64,000 nt of DNA. Origin: Pseudomonadota bacterium. GTDB taxonomy: Bacteria > Pseudomonadota > Gammaproteobacteria > Acidiferrobacterales > UBA6901. The notes beneath the pieces are model-generated. The model was not told the origin of the DNA. It was given only the letters and a program-made list of their open reading frames with translations, and did no database searches. The stretch spans positions 1-64,000 of the forward strand of contig JAJYEE010000011.1 in the NCBI GenBank assembly GCA_021790335.1, given 5' to 3'. Within the stretch, counting starts at the first letter, position 1. The number at the start of each line of letters is the position of its first letter. Made by a program: the position numbers and the translations under genes. Shown here in pieces: positions 63,283 through 64,000 of this stretch.

Positions 63283-64000
63283 CTACGCTGCTGTTTTCCT
63301 CGACATCGATCCGGTGCCGGCGGTCTCAAGCCGTTTCCACGGCAGGAGCTGCCCGCAGTCATCGAGGTTCCCGGCTCGCGGCAGCGTCGTGAACACGTCG
63401 TCCGGGTACCGGTACGGCTCGATCCGGCTGGCCTTGGCGGTTTCGATCAGGCTGAAGAGCTTGGCGGACGCTGTCGCGCCTTTCGGGCTCGCGCCGACGA
63501 GCCAGTTTCTTCTTCCCGGGGCAAAGGGCCGGATGGCGATCTCGACGAGGTTCGTGTCGATCGAGATGCGGCCGTCCTCGATATAGCGGATGAGCTTCGG
63601 CCACCGGGCGTGGAGATAGTGAAGCGCCTTGCCGAAGAGGCTGCCCGGCGGAACGTCGGGGGGCGGTGGCTTCCAGCCTGGTGTGGAGTTCATTCGGGAT
63701 CGGCCGGCTTCGCTTTTGGCGTGCGGTTCGCCGTGCCTCATCACCGGCGTCCTTCGTTTCCCGCCCGATGTCATAGAGTTTGCCGATGAGCAGGATGGCG
63801 TGGCTGGCCTCGCTCTGTGTCTGGGCAGCGTTCGGTAAACTCTGTGCGGTCTCGACGAACCTGCGCCGGGCATGGGCCATGCCGTCTCGCCGCAACACCG
63901 GCAGCCGTAGGCATGCCGCGCACCGCGGATCACTCGGATTTGCATCGGGACGATGTCGAGCTACTCGCTCACCATCTCGCCAGTGCGATAAAGCGCGCTA
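63283..64000 (-). pseudogene. IS66-family transposase remnant, frameshifted and deleted
   Basis: The reverse strand carries TnpC pieces in different frames: RTGEMVSE, then a TAG stop, then LDIVP and IRVIRGARHAYGCRCCG; HARRRFVETAQSLP and AILLIGKLYDIGRE; and the C-terminal LFGKALHYLHARWPKLIRYI, RISIDTNLVEIAIRPFAPG. A stop codon, an internal deletion after CRCCG and a frameshift make it non-functional. It continues past the right edge. Confidence 0.85.

Overview
The window looks like the chromosome of a high-GC gammaproteobacterial sulfur-oxidising chemolithotroph with hydrogenase capacity. Evidence is the RF2 gene with its programmed frameshift, the gammaproteobacterial order miaA-hfq-hflX-hflK-hflC-DUF2065-hisZ-purA, LPS-core glycosyltransferases, hyp genes and a large sulfur-relay operon. 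An Acidiferrobacter-like organism would fit, but the genus is an inference from gene content only.

Layout. 1-2.1 kb: the 5' end of zwf and a membrane 4Fe-4S protein. 3.3-12.7 kb: a twelve-gene minus-strand operon of sulfur-handling proteins (two half-size YeeE/YedE channels, a TusA-like carrier, three tiny membrane proteins, two periplasmic rhodanese-like proteins, three compact DsrE-like proteins, a cytochrome c). It has a textbook -24/-12 sigma54 promoter, and immediately upstream lies a three-gene signalling unit (PhnD-like binding protein, histidine kinase, NtrC-type regulator with GAFTGA). 12.9-17.3 kb: hydrogenase maturation genes hupK-like/hypC/hypD/hypX with a perfect FNR/ANR box upstream. 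17.3-20.1 kb: a gene-poor stretch with an AT palindrome, a possible structured RNA, a small secreted-protein gene, a decayed paralogue and an IS256-type remnant. 20.1-28.8 kb: a TauE/SafE permease, pyruvate-dehydrogenase-type E1 alpha/beta, a thioredoxin-reductase-like protein with a fused two-domain redoxin, and a divergent OMP/znuACB zinc locus around a Zur-like palindrome. 28.8-34.4 kb: an accessory region with a lone DsrC-like gene, a cupin/TetR pair and an integron-type cassette array (peroxiredoxin, VOC, NTF2-like, broken GNAT) with attC sites but no visible integrase. 34.4-47.9 kb: zur and a conserved housekeeping block. 48.7-53.5 kb: LPS/O-antigen genes. 53.7-62.1 kb: a plus-strand run of hypothetical genes, two Fe(II)/2OG oxygenases, a Rieske ferredoxin, msrB and a ClC channel. 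62.1-64 kb: a GNAT gene and an IS66 remnant.

How the parts work together. The most notable module is 3.3-12.7 kb. The binding protein, kinase and sigma54 activator are translationally coupled or tightly spaced, and the sigma54 promoter lies between them and the sulfur operon. The simplest model is that a periplasmic ligand, probably a sulfur oxyanion, is sensed and switches on import and relay of sulfane sulfur, with electrons leaving through the cytochrome c. The zinc genes, the Zur gene 8 kb away and the palindrome form a plausible small regulon. All functional statements rest on motif reading of the translated ORFs; no database search was run.
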